Below are positions 25,400-34,031 of a DNA stretch of 64,000 nucleotides, in pieces (the stretch's first letter is position 1; the number at the start of each line of letters is the position of its first letter). The notes under the pieces are model-generated. The model saw only the letters and a program-made list of their open reading frames with translations, made no database searches and was not told where the DNA came from. Origin of the DNA: Chloroflexi bacterium OHK40 (lineage in GTDB: Bacteria > Chloroflexota > Chloroflexia > Chloroflexales > Chloroflexaceae); the NCBI GenBank assembly GCA_004367505.1, contig SFCB01000095.1:1-64000 (forward strand), read 5' to 3'. Both the position numbers and the translations under genes were made by a program.

Positions 25400-27634
25400 T
25401 CAGACATCGGGTTCCCAGTCGAAGCCAAGCTCCACGGGTGGCTCATCGCGCACTTGCTCGGTCTCACGGCGGTGGAGCAGGGCCGTTTTGACGATCAGGC
25501 GCAGGCGGGCCCAGTTGTCCACCTGTACGGGCACGGGGGTCGGGCGCTCGCCCTTCGCGTAGCGGGCGGCGTTACGGCCGATCTGGCGGTAGCTCTCCAG
25601 CGTCAGGCTGGGCGACTGGGGGAAGAGCTCGAGGTTACTCAGGCGGGGCAGGTCGCGCCGGTGGATGATCGTCGTGCCCCGGGATTGCAGGCCGACAGCC
25701 ACGCCGGATCCGCTTAGCCTGGCGCCCGTATGGCCGATCTCGGCGCAGTCGGAGCTGTGGCGCACACGCACCAGCCGGGCGGTGAGACCCTCCTCGGCCA
25801 CCCCGGTGAGGATGGCGGCCAGCACGTCGTCGTGCTCCAGGCCGCCGATGGTGCGGGTGAGCTCGCGGCCAAAGGCGGGTCCCACCGCGAGGATGACCTC
25901 CGTCTGGCTGCCGCGCCGGGCCGGGCCGAGCTCAATGAGCCTGGGCGAAGGGGCGCCGATCTGCGGGGCGATAAAGTCGCGGGGGGAGCGGGCCGTGCGG
26001 ATGCGCTGCAGCTCCTCCCAGCGCGCGCCAGTGAGCCGGTAGCCGGTGCCGGGGCCGGCGTAATCATTCGGGTCGTTGATCCCACTGCGCACACGGAAAT
26101 CGCGGTCGAAGATCGCGGCGGGCTGCAGGTAATCGCCGGCCACCCGCTGGCGGCCGAGCTCGAGGATGTTGGCGGCGATGCGCTCGAAGCCCCGGCGGCG
26201 CAGAGCCGCCACCACGGCGAGCACCGTCTGCTCGCTAGCCAGGAATGCGTCGGCGGCGGCGAGATCGGCTACCACATCGCGGGAGGGCATGTCGGTCGAG
26301 GCGTGGGCAACCACCGCTGCCTCTACCTCTGCGTCGGAGATCGGCGGCAGGCCGAGCTCGGCGTAGACGGCCTGGATGGCCCGGGCGGCCTCACGGCGGG
26401 TCGCCAGGGCCTCCTCCTCGGATACCGGGCGGGTGCCGCCGTCGATCTGCATATCGCGCTGCAGCACACTGTAGTCGTCGTGGTCCTCGGCATCGAAGTT
26501 CCCCCCGCCGAAGAGATTGTCGGCCTTTGGTACGGCGCTATAGCCCGAGAAGATCAGGTCGGTGCCGGGGATGAACTGCAACATGAGCTTGGCCGACTTG
26601 CGGATGGCCGAGTGCGAGGCGAGGGCATCGTTGCCGGAGGCCACCTCCAGGCCGAGCATGCTGGCGAGCAGGTTCTCGGCGAGCACGGCGCGCACGCCGC
26701 CGGGCAGGGCCTCCGGCAGCGCGATGCAGGAGATGGACCCGTTCTGGACGCCCTGGCTTCCGGCGCCCCTGGTGACACAGAGGCAGCGCGCCTCCAGGTA
26801 GAGCATCGAGCAGCCCTCGGCGTGGGCCATCAGCGCCTCGGAGCCGGTGCCAGAGGTGAAGCGCACCTTGACGCCTCGGGAGGCGTAGGCCGAGGCGAGA
26901 AAGGCCTTCGACCAGGGCGTATCATCGCCGTCCACAAAGGCGCCCTCGGTACCGTACACCGAGAGCGTTTCGGCGTAGGTGGTCAGGCCGAGCATGGCCA
27001 GGCGGAGCCCGAGCGACTCCTCGACCGAACACTGGGTGAGCACCCCGCCACGGCCAGTCTGGGTGCCCACCAGGATGGCCAGCGCATTCAATGGGGCGAA
27101 GCGTGCCACGCCTACCGTCGTCTCCACTTCGGCGAAGCCCCGCAGGCCCGCCTCGGCCGCGTCTGCGGCGAGGAGGGCGGGGTGCTCGCGGCGGTTGGTC
27201 ACGTGGGCCTGGTTGGCGGGGGCGCGGCGCACGCGCATCTTGGCGAGGCCCTGCATCATCTCTAGCACGCTCAGGTGGGCCATGATCGCGCAGAGCTTGG
27301 CGGGCGTACATCCGGCGGCCAGGCGCAGCACCGCCTGCCGGGGCACATTGATATCGACGAGCATCCGCGCGATGTGCAGATCCGGAGTGGCCATCGCCTC
27401 CTCGGCCACCGCCAGATCGAGGGCGTGGTCGGCGATGAAGCTGTCGATCGCGTCGAACTGCGCGCGCGGGCGGCCATCCAGCTCAACCACCTGGCCACCC
27501 TCCATGCGCAGGCTGGGCCGGGGGTCCAGCGGGCTCTCGGCAACGATCAGGCCGGCCTCGGGCCAGGGCTCGACGAAGGTCTCGCGATTGATCTCGCGCG
27601 TGTCGAGCAGCTCATAGCGGCGGGAGCGTGTCAT
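25400..27634 (-). CDS. pduCD: Diol/glycerol dehydratase, large and medium subunits fused
   Basis: A 744-residue protein that joins two subunits normally encoded separately. Residues 1 to about 560 are the catalytic TIM-barrel large subunit, with PANQAHVTNRREHPALLAAD, GRGGVLTQCSVEESLGLRL, KVRFTSGTGSEALMAHAEG and EDHDDYSVLQRDMQIDGG. From about residue 570 the medium subunit follows (VGPAFGRELTRTI, LEHDDVLAAILTGVAEEG, QSRGTTIIHRRDL). The enzyme uses adenosylcobalamin. The ATG at 27634 has GGAGGGG upstream. No reactivating factor (DdrAB/PduGH) and no microcompartment shell gene is in this window. Similar fusions are, as I recall, known in actinobacteria. Confidence 0.93.
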   Translation of the reverse strand: MTRSRRYELLDTREINRETFVEPWPEAGLIVAESPLDPRPSLRMEGGQVVELDGRPRAQFDAIDSFIADHALDLAVAEEAMATPDLHIARMLVDINVPRQAVLRLAAGCTPAKLCAIMAHLSVLEMMQGLAKMRVRRAPANQAHVTNRREHPALLAADAAEAGLRGFAEVETTVGVARFAPLNALAILVGTQTGRGGVLTQCSVEESLGLRLAMLGLTTYAETLSVYGTEGAFVDGDDTPWSKAFLASAYASRGVKVRFTSGTGSEALMAHAEGCSMLYLEARCLCVTRGAGSQGVQNGSISCIALPEALPGGVRAVLAENLLASMLGLEVASGNDALASHSAIRKSAKLMLQFIPGTDLIFSGYSAVPKADNLFGGGNFDAEDHDDYSVLQRDMQIDGGTRPVSEEEALATRREAARAIQAVYAELGLPPISDAEVEAAVVAHASTDMPSRDVVADLAAADAFLASEQTVLAVVAALRRRGFERIAANILELGRQRVAGDYLQPAAIFDRDFRVRSGINDPNDYAGPGTGYRLTGARWEELQRIRTARSPRDFIAPQIGAPSPRLIELGPARRGSQTEVILAVGPAFGRELTRTIGGLEHDDVLAAILTGVAEEGLTARLVRVRHSSDCAEIGHTGARLSGSGVAVGLQSRGTTIIHRRDLPRLSNLELFPQSPSLTLESYRQIGRNAARYAKGERPTPVPVQVDNWARLRLIVKTALLHRRETEQVRDEPPVELGFDWEPDV

Positions 27635-27681
27635 CAAGGCCCCTCCAGGTTCAGCCGTCCGAATCACCACGGGTTCCGTCC

Positions 27682-28305
27682 TTAGCGAACCGCCGCGACA
27701 CAGGCCCGCGCGGTTGACGTAATCGCCGACCAATCGCCGGCGGCCACGGCGCGGGCGGGGATGAGGTTACCGCCGATCCCGAGGGCAGCGGCGCCGGCGG
27801 CCAGGTAATCGCGGGCATTCTCAGCGCTCACGCCACCGGTCGGCACCAGCTTGAGGAAGGGGAGCGGCGCCAGCACATCTTTGAGGTAGGCGGGGCCACC
27901 GAGGCGGGCGGGGAAGAGCTTCACGAGCGCGGCGCCCGCCTCGTGAGCCGCCAGCAACTCGGTCGGGGTGAGGCCGCCGGAGAGCGCCAGGACACGGCGG
28001 TTGACGCAGGCGGCGATCACCGCGGGCCGGAGCGCTGGCGTTACCACAAACTCGGCCCCGCCATCCACCGCCGCGGCAACCTCTTCGGGGTGGAGCACTG
28101 AGCCCACCCCCACGCAGGCGGCATCGCCGAGCGCGGCGCGCACCGCGCCCACGGCGGCTACCGCCCCCTTGCCGGTGAGCGTAAACTCCAGCGCCGTCAC
28201 CCCACCCTCCACGAGCGCCCGGGCCACCTCGACGGCTTTGCTGTACTCATCGAGTCTGACGATCGCCACAATCCTGGTGCTGAGAATATGCTCTTGCGGG
28301 GTCAA
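27682..28305 (-). CDS. eda: KDPG/KHG aldolase
   Basis: A 207-residue class I aldolase of the Entner-Doudoroff pathway, splitting 2-keto-3-deoxy-6-phosphogluconate to pyruvate and glyceraldehyde-3-phosphate. The fold marks are IVAIVRLD, the catalytic Glu region ALEFTLTG, GVGSVLHPEEV, the Schiff-base Lys in ALVKLFPARLGGP and the phosphate loop LVPTGGVS. I start at the TTG at 28305, which has GAGGAG six bases upstream; the extension to 28371 would overlap the promoter -10. It heads the transcript that continues into the diol dehydratase genes, 48 bases later. Confidence 0.9.
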   Translation of the reverse strand: MTPQEHILSTRIVAIVRLDEYSKAVEVARALVEGGVTALEFTLTGKGAVAAVGAVRAALGDAACVGVGSVLHPEEVAAAVDGGAEFVVTPALRPAVIAACVNRRVLALSGGLTPTELLAAHEAGAALVKLFPARLGGPAYLKDVLAPLPFLKLVPTGGVSAENARDYLAAGAAALGIGGNLIPARAVAAGDWSAITSTARACVAAVR

Positions 28306-28361
28306 GGGATGCTCCTCTGACTTGTGCGCTGGCGACGCGGCGGTAGGGGGCTGGCGGCCCG

Positions 28362-28390
28362 ATTCTAGCACTCACCCCTACCCCACGCAA
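28362..28390 (-). promoter_or_regulatory. Promoter of the eda-diol dehydratase transcript
   Basis: On the minus strand TTGCGT (28390-28385) and TAGAAT (28367-28362) are 17 bases apart, about 57 bases before the TTG start of eda. Confidence 0.6.
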
Positions 28391-28957
28391 ACGGGGTGTC
28401 TTTCACCAGGTTTTCACCGCCAGGCCCTTACCCCTGGGGGTGGCCTATGCTACGATACGTCTTATCCTATCGACAGAACGCTTGATCGAGCATCAACGAC
28501 GCTGATCGCCAACGTGGGCGTTCAGCCGGTCCATTCGCGGCGCGGAGACTGCCATGGACCTCCTAGTCGATGTAGCGCTTGCCCACATGCCCTGCCTCCC
28601 CCTGGTGCGAGCTTCTTGCCGCATGGGCTGTACAGCTCACAACCTTTGCGGCTCCCCGGCCCACTTCTCCCGACACAAGCACCCGGTGCTGCCATCCAGC
28701 CCACTGCATGCACAGCCAGGGCTCTGCGAGCGCGTCGCAGCGAGCCGCTATTCATGCCTGACCGCCAGTATGGGCTAGCGGAGGCCAGAGTCGCGGTAGT
28801 TCTCGGTCACGAGCTCGCAGCGTCGACGTTGCACCTCGGCTGGACTGGCAAGCACAGCACGGCCTCGCCCAGAACAGTGTGCCACACAACCATGGGCTCA
28901 AGGCATGGCGGCTCAATGTGCCGGCGCACGGAGCATTCGCTGGAGGTAAGTCAGCCC
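28391..28957 (+). other. Long leader region of the SARP-type regulator gene
   Basis: No gene is supported here. The frame of the regulator stays open upstream to 27968, but the residues read as low-complexity Ser/Pro/Arg and overlap eda, so I treat it as leader. Possible -10 elements (TATGCT, TACGAT near 28445-28456) follow a CCCCTGGGGG palindrome, without a good -35. Confidence 0.4.
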
Positions 28958-31900
28958 ATGTTACGGCTCCAGCTCTTCGGCCCTCCTGTCGTCCAGCAGG
29001 AGAACGGCTCAGTCACCCAGTTTAAGAGTCGGAAAGTTGAGGCCCTGCTCTACTTCCTGGCTGTAACACCGGGCCAGCATCGTCGCAGCTTCCTGGCCAA
29101 CCTGCTCTGGTCCGAGTGGGCGGAAGAGAAGGCGCTCAGCAATCTGCGCTATGCGCTGTGGAATCTGCGCCAGGTACTCGGGGAAAGCTCCCTGAGCGGC
29201 GATCGGTTGAGTATCACCTTCCAGGACACGGCAATTATCTCGAACGATGTCCGGGAGTTTCGTGAGCAACTCCGGGCGGCCGACGCCCCCGGGGACGCGG
29301 CAGACACGGCCCAGATCGCGCACCTGCAGCGGGCGGTGATGCTCTACCACGGGGAATTTCTGGCGGGCTTCGAGGTAGGCGAGGCGCCGTTCTTTCACGA
29401 CTGGTTGCAGCAGCAGCGGGCCACCCTCCACGAACTGGCCATCACCAGTCTGATCCGCCTCGACGCCTTCTACACCCGCCATCATTACCTGAAGGAGGCT
29501 CTCAGCGCGGCGCGGCGCCTGCTCGATCTTGATCCCTGGCGCGAGGAGTCTCACCGGCAGGTGATGCGGCTGCTGGCGCTGAGCGGGCGCCGTGATGCGG
29601 CCCTTGCCCATTTCCAGCATTGCCGGCAGATCTTGGAGGCGGAGCTGAATCTGGCTCCAGAGCCAGCAACGGTGGCGCTCATGGAGCGCATCCGGGCGGG
29701 CGATCTGGAGCTGGCCCCCGAAGATGGCCCAACGGCAGCCGTAGCTGAGACGAACGCCCTGGCCGTGCAGCTCGTGGGCCGCCACGCCGAGTACGCCTGG
29801 CTGGTGGAGCGTTGGGAGCTGGCCTGTCGTGGCCAGAGTCGCCTGGCCCTGATCTGCGGCGAGGCGGGAGTGGGCAAAACCCGCCTGGTTGAGGAACTGA
29901 GCCGCCTGGTCGTAGCCCAGGGCGGGCTGGTGCTACGGGGGCGTTGCTACGAGTTTTCAGGCCCCGTGCCCTACCAGCCGATCGCCGCCGCGTTGCAGCA
30001 ACAGCTCGTACGCCACACAACGCGCGGCCTCCCGATCAGCGAGGCCTGGCTGGTGGAGCTGGCGCAACTGCTGCCCGAGGTGCGTGAGCAGTACACCAAC
30101 CTCCCGCCCGCGCTCCCCACCGGTCAGAGCACCGACCGCTACCGGCTCTTCGAGGCCGTGGCAACGTTTCTCCAGGCCCTCACTGTGTCCCAGCCTGCAC
30201 TCTTCTTCCTCGACGACCTGCACTGGGCCGATAGCGACACCCTCGATCTGCTAGGCTATCTGCTGCGCCGGCTCACGGCCAGCCCGCTGCTGGTGGTCGG
30301 CGCCTATCGCCCGGGCGAGGTCTTGAACGGACACGCACTGGTAGCGCTGGACCGGCCTCTGCTCTACGATGGCCTGAACGAGGAGCTTGCGTTGGCCCCG
30401 CTCTCGCGCGAGTCGGTGCAGGAGTTGGCCCAGAGTATCACGCTGGTGGCCGACAGCGACAGGCTGGCCGGCTTCCTGTATCAGTTGAGCGAGGGCAACC
30501 CCTTTATCCTCTTCGAGGCGCTGAACGAGATGCAGGAGCGTGGCTGGCTGGAGCCCACTGCCGCAGGGCACTGGGCGCTGAAGACCGCCGTCCTCGATCA
30601 GGAGGAGCTGATCCCCACGGAGGTGCAGGCGCGGATCAGGCGGCGGGTGGCGCGACTCACCCCGGAGAGCCGCAGCCTGCTCGCCCTGGCTGCCGTCATC
30701 GGCCGGCCCTTTGAGGCCCGGCTGCTTCAGGCAGCGAGCAGGGCCGATCCGGAGTGGGTGCTCAGCTGTCTGGACGACTGGCTGGCCCGCCATTTGATCA
30801 AGGAGGTTGCCTGCCCCGAGCAGCTTAGCACGCGGGCCGAGGGCACGACCATGCGTGAGGAGTGTCATTACGACTTCAGCCACGACCTCATTCGCGCCGT
30901 CGTTTATGCCGACCTGAGCGCGGCCCGCCGGCAGATCCTGCACACCCAACTGGGCGATGCGCTGGAGCGCGTGTATGCCCGCCAGCTCGACAAGGTGGTC
31001 GAGTGGTTGGCTCATCACTATCACTACGGCTACCGACCACAGAAAGCCCTGCACTACCTTCAGCTGGCTGGCCAGCAGGCCCAGACGGTCTATGCCTTAC
31101 CTCTGGCGCTGGAGCGCTACCAGCGTGCCCTCAGCTACTGGGAGCGCGTCTACAGCCTCACCGACAGCGATCTGCCTACCGAGGCCTGGCGCCAGCGCTG
31201 GCGGCTGCTGCTGAGCCAGGCCGAGGTGAACCGCATGCTCGGCCAGCTCCAGACACAGCAGCCCTCTCTGGAGACCATCCTTCACGAGGTGAACCACTGG
31301 GGCGACGATCAGGATCGGCTCCAGGTGATCGAGCAGCAGCTCGCCCGGCTTGAGCAGACCGCCGATCTGGATCAGCGGCGCCAGCTGGCCAGGGAGGGGC
31401 TGCGGCTCGCCCGCCTGCTGGGCCAGCCGCTGGCGGAGGGCAACTTCCTCCAGGCGCTCGCCGACTGCGAGCGCGACATGGCTAACTTTGAGCAGGCCCT
31501 GAGCCACTATGAGGCCGCGCTGCGGAACTTCTCGCGCCTGGAGCAGACGCGCCTCGCCGCCTTTTGCCTGATCAGCATGGGGAACATCCACCTGTTGCAC
31601 AATCGCTACACCCAGGCGATGACTCACTTCAGCCAGGCGAAGGCCTATGCCGAGGCCCGGGGCTACCAGGATGCCCTGATCTGGTCATACAACGCCATGG
31701 CCCAGCTCTACCTGTTCATCGGCGGGCTTGAAGAGGCAGCCCAGCTCAGCCAGCAGGCCCTGAGGCTCTGCGAGCTCATCGGCTTCGACTCCGGCGCCTC
31801 GACGGGGCTGGTGATTCAAGGCTATCTGAACCTCCTGGAGGACCGGCTCGACCAGGCTCAGGCCCTGCTGGAGCGCGCCTGGGAGATCAATCAGGAGATG

Positions 31901-32425
31901 GGCCAGACGCTGCGCATGGCCGATGTGCAATGCTGCCTGGGCCTGCTGTGTCTGCAGCGGGGCGAGCCGGAGCACGCCCTGTCGCACCTCAAGCAGGCCG
32001 AGGCCCTCTGCGGCAGCTCCTACTCCGGGCGGGCGATCGAGGCCCGCTCGCATCGGGCGATGGCGCACCTGGCCCTGCGCCAGCTGACGGAGGCGCTGCA
32101 CTGCTCGGCCCACGCCGTGATCTGGCTAAGCCGGCACGAGCAGAATATGCTCGCGCCCCAGCGGGTCTATCTGAACCAGTATTACGTGTTGCTGGCCCAG
32201 GGCGAGATGGAGGAAGCCCAGGACGCGCTGGTCAAAGCCTATACGATCGTCCAGATCCAGGCCAAACATATCGCGGAGGTGCATACGCCGGTGAACACAC
32301 GCCCACTCCACGAGCGCTTCCTCACCGGCCTACCGTGGAACCGGGAGATCATGGCGATCTGGGAGAGCCTGCCCCTCTCAACCAGTGTCGCCGTGTTGCG
32401 CTCGCTGCACGGCTACCCCGGCTAG
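28958..32425 (+). CDS. SARP/BTAD-AAA-TPR transcriptional regulator
   Basis: An 1155-residue regulator. Residues 1-95 form an OmpR/SARP-type winged helix (LQLFGPPVVQ, FKSRKVEALLYFLAV, LWNLRQVLG). Residues 100-260 are the bacterial transcriptional activation domain (LYHGEFLAGFEV, RLLDLDPWREESHRQVMRLL). An AAA-type ATPase follows, with Walker A GEAGVGKT at 301-308 and Walker B LFFLDDLHWAD near 415. The rest, to the C-terminus, is a long helical array with several TPR-like repeats. This is the AfsR/MalT-like signal-integration layout. The ATG at 28958 has GGAGG 12 bases upstream. It is about 9 kb from a promoter with SARP-style repeats at 41575-41607. Confidence 0.9.
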   Translation: MLRLQLFGPPVVQQENGSVTQFKSRKVEALLYFLAVTPGQHRRSFLANLLWSEWAEEKALSNLRYALWNLRQVLGESSLSGDRLSITFQDTAIISNDVREFREQLRAADAPGDAADTAQIAHLQRAVMLYHGEFLAGFEVGEAPFFHDWLQQQRATLHELAITSLIRLDAFYTRHHYLKEALSAARRLLDLDPWREESHRQVMRLLALSGRRDAALAHFQHCRQILEAELNLAPEPATVALMERIRAGDLELAPEDGPTAAVAETNALAVQLVGRHAEYAWLVERWELACRGQSRLALICGEAGVGKTRLVEELSRLVVAQGGLVLRGRCYEFSGPVPYQPIAAALQQQLVRHTTRGLPISEAWLVELAQLLPEVREQYTNLPPALPTGQSTDRYRLFEAVATFLQALTVSQPALFFLDDLHWADSDTLDLLGYLLRRLTASPLLVVGAYRPGEVLNGHALVALDRPLLYDGLNEELALAPLSRESVQELAQSITLVADSDRLAGFLYQLSEGNPFILFEALNEMQERGWLEPTAAGHWALKTAVLDQEELIPTEVQARIRRRVARLTPESRSLLALAAVIGRPFEARLLQAASRADPEWVLSCLDDWLARHLIKEVACPEQLSTRAEGTTMREECHYDFSHDLIRAVVYADLSAARRQILHTQLGDALERVYARQLDKVVEWLAHHYHYGYRPQKALHYLQLAGQQAQTVYALPLALERYQRALSYWERVYSLTDSDLPTEAWRQRWRLLLSQAEVNRMLGQLQTQQPSLETILHEVNHWGDDQDRLQVIEQQLARLEQTADLDQRRQLAREGLRLARLLGQPLAEGNFLQALADCERDMANFEQALSHYEAALRNFSRLEQTRLAAFCLISMGNIHLLHNRYTQAMTHFSQAKAYAEARGYQDALIWSYNAMAQLYLFIGGLEEAAQLSQQALRLCELIGFDSGASTGLVIQGYLNLLEDRLDQAQALLERAWEINQEMGQTLRMADVQCCLGLLCLQRGEPEHALSHLKQAEALCGSSYSGRAIEARSHRAMAHLALRQLTEALHCSAHAVIWLSRHEQNMLAPQRVYLNQYYVLLAQGEMEEAQDALVKAYTIVQIQAKHIAEVHTPVNTRPLHERFLTGLPWNREIMAIWESLPLSTSVAVLRSLHGYPG

Positions 32426-32439
32426 GTGCGCACGTTTCG

Positions 32440-32658
32440 CTACGCTTCGAGATCCTCCCTCGGCACCCAGCGGTAGCGCTGCCTGGCCTCGCGCTCGAAG
32501 GTGAGGGCGACCAGATCGGCCGGATGGACATCCGCCAGCGCTACCCAGCGTACCTCGCCGTCGTCCTCTACCTCGACCCATCCGTCCCGCTCACCGGGGA
32601 GGAGTCGCACTGAGCGCCACGTCTCCTGCAGCGCATCGCGCACGTTGATCCTGTCCAT
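32440..32658 (-). CDS. Small conserved-looking hypothetical protein
   Basis: A 72-residue acidic protein I do not recognise. It reads like a small beta-rich fold (GWVEVEDDGEVRWVALADVH). GGAGG precedes the ATG at 32658 and overlaps the stop of the upstream small gene, so the two form a two-gene unit. It is convergent with the SARP-type regulator, only 14 bases away. Confidence 0.6.
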   Translation of the reverse strand: MDRINVRDALQETWRSVRLLPGERDGWVEVEDDGEVRWVALADVHPADLVALTFEREARQRYRWVPREDLEA

Positions 32659-32662
32659 CGTC

Positions 32663-32971
32663 TTAGTTCCTCCGCTCGTGCAGGCGGGCGATCACCGCCT
32701 GGCGCTGCTGGTACTGGCGAATACTGGCCTTCATCAGCCGTGACAGCTCGGCGGTATAGGTGCTGTGGATGTAGGCCTGGAACCGTAGGAGCACATCGAC
32801 GCGCTGATCGGCCTCGCTGTAGGCCTCGTTCGCCGCGCACCAGGCGTCACAGCGCTCGATCAGCACCGGCAACAGATCGAGGATGCTCTTGCGATCCACG
32901 TTCTTGAGGAAGTCGGCGAAGGCTGCGTCAGCGACCTCAAGGGGAACGCGTTCATAGTCATAGTAGCGCAT
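32663..32971 (-). CDS. Small helical hypothetical protein
   Basis: A 102-residue protein, mostly alpha-helical by appearance (AFADFLKNVDRKSILDLLPV, LSRLMKASIRQYQQRQAVIA), beginning MRYYDYERV. CAGGAGG lies upstream of the ATG, a strong ribosome site. I do not recognise the family. It is co-oriented with the following 72-residue gene (four-base gap) and with the upstream acetyltransferase gene. Confidence 0.65.
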   Translation of the reverse strand: MRYYDYERVPLEVADAAFADFLKNVDRKSILDLLPVLIERCDAWCAANEAYSEADQRVDVLLRFQAYIHSTYTAELSRLMKASIRQYQQRQAVIARLHERRN

Positions 32972-33027
32972 CGTCTGCCTCCTGGCCCGCGCCGTTGTGG
33001 TAGCGAGCCTGACAGTCTGCGGCGGCC

Positions 33028-33969
33028 CTATGGCAGCGCCTGCGCAAAGACGAGCCGCTCGCTACGGGGGGTAAAGCCGAGGCGCCGGTTGATCGTGTGC
33101 ATGGCCAGGGTGCGGCGATCATTTTCGGCGATCAGGAGGGTGATGCCGTGGCCCTGTGCATGGGCAAGCAGCTTCTGCTTGAGTGCGGTTGCCAGTCGCC
33201 GCCCACGGAAGTCGGGGTCGACCCCCAGATAGATGCTCGCAAGGCACGTGTCGCTGAGCCGGGCGCTCAGGGCCAGCGCGACCAGCTGACCGCCAGGCGT
33301 GACGATCACAAATGAGTGCGGTAAAGAGACCGCCTCGGGCTCTAACATCTCCTGCTCCAGGCGCCGGGCGTGGTATGGCCGATAGGGCCAGTGCTGCGGC
33401 TGATCGGGCCGCGTACGGTTCCAGAGCGGCAACAGGCGCTCGGCCAGACGGTGGCGGGGGAAGCGATCCAGGGTGGCGAAACGCAGCCCCTGGGCGGTGA
33501 GGAGCGCATCCGGGTCGCCCCAGTCGGTCCGGGCGCTGGTGGCTAGATTGAGCTGGTAGGTGATCATGCCGCCGATCTCCTGAAAGCCCTGGCGCCCCAG
33601 GAAGCTCCGGCCGGCCTGCTGCTCACATCCGGCCCCAGCCAGCAGGCGTCGGGCGCCACGACGGCGCAGATACTGTACCAGGCGCACGTACCCCTGCGTG
33701 CCGATCCCGTGTCGCCGATACTCGGGCAGCACGAACATGTCGAACAGCCACAGCTCTGGATCGGTCTCGGCCATGCGTAATGCCGCCCATCCGACCGATC
33801 GGCCCGCGAGCTCCAACGCAAATAGCGCGCCAGGGATGGCGTTAATGGGTGGATTCCAGGCGTACATCATGAAATCCGGCAGATATGGTGTCGTCTGCTC
33901 GGCATAAACTACCTCGAAAACACGAGACACCTCTGCCATTCCGAGCGATCGAAGAGTAATGTTTGACAT
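33028..33969 (-). CDS. Tandem GNAT-family N-acetyltransferase
   Basis: A 313-residue protein with two GNAT domains. The first, about residues 1-150, has the acetyl-CoA loop VLPEYRRHGIGTQGYVRL. The second, about 165-313, has VDPDFRGRRLATALKQKLLA and the C-terminal NRRLGFTPR. Double GNAT proteins often acylate amines or antibiotics, with one domain sometimes inactive; here both loops look intact. The substrate cannot be inferred. Its start codon overlaps the -35 of the strong divergent promoter of the next gene. Confidence 0.88.
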   Translation of the reverse strand: MSNITLRSLGMAEVSRVFEVVYAEQTTPYLPDFMMYAWNPPINAIPGALFALELAGRSVGWAALRMAETDPELWLFDMFVLPEYRRHGIGTQGYVRLVQYLRRRGARRLLAGAGCEQQAGRSFLGRQGFQEIGGMITYQLNLATSARTDWGDPDALLTAQGLRFATLDRFPRHRLAERLLPLWNRTRPDQPQHWPYRPYHARRLEQEMLEPEAVSLPHSFVIVTPGGQLVALALSARLSDTCLASIYLGVDPDFRGRRLATALKQKLLAHAQGHGITLLIAENDRRTLAMHTINRRLGFTPRSERLVFAQALP

Positions 33970-33991
33970 TAGATGCTGATTATTGTATAAT
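33963..33991 (+). promoter_or_regulatory. Perfect consensus sigma-70 promoter
   Basis: TTGACA (33963-33968), a 17-base spacer and TATAAT (33986-33991) match the housekeeping consensus at all twelve positions. It drives the CpXC-type gene starting at 34032. The -35 overlaps the start codon of the divergent acetyltransferase gene, so strong firing here could interfere with that gene. Confidence 0.85.
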
Positions 33992-34031
33992 GAGCCACCG
34001 GTACCAGCAGATAAAGCGAGGAGATTCTGCG

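Noticed and set aside
25730-27265. A 511-codon open frame antisense to the diol dehydratase gene
   Set aside because: It is a shadow of high-GC codon usage on the other strand; it has no domain and the dehydratase frame is unambiguous.
28306-28450. Cobalamin riboswitch before the B12-dependent dehydratase transcript
   Set aside because: The leader is only about 50 bases and has no B12-box-like sequence.
27968-28957. An in-frame 330-residue N-terminal extension of the SARP-type regulator
   Set aside because: It overlaps the eda gene on the other strand, reads as low-complexity residues, and the SARP domain starts cleanly at 28958 with a ribosome site.
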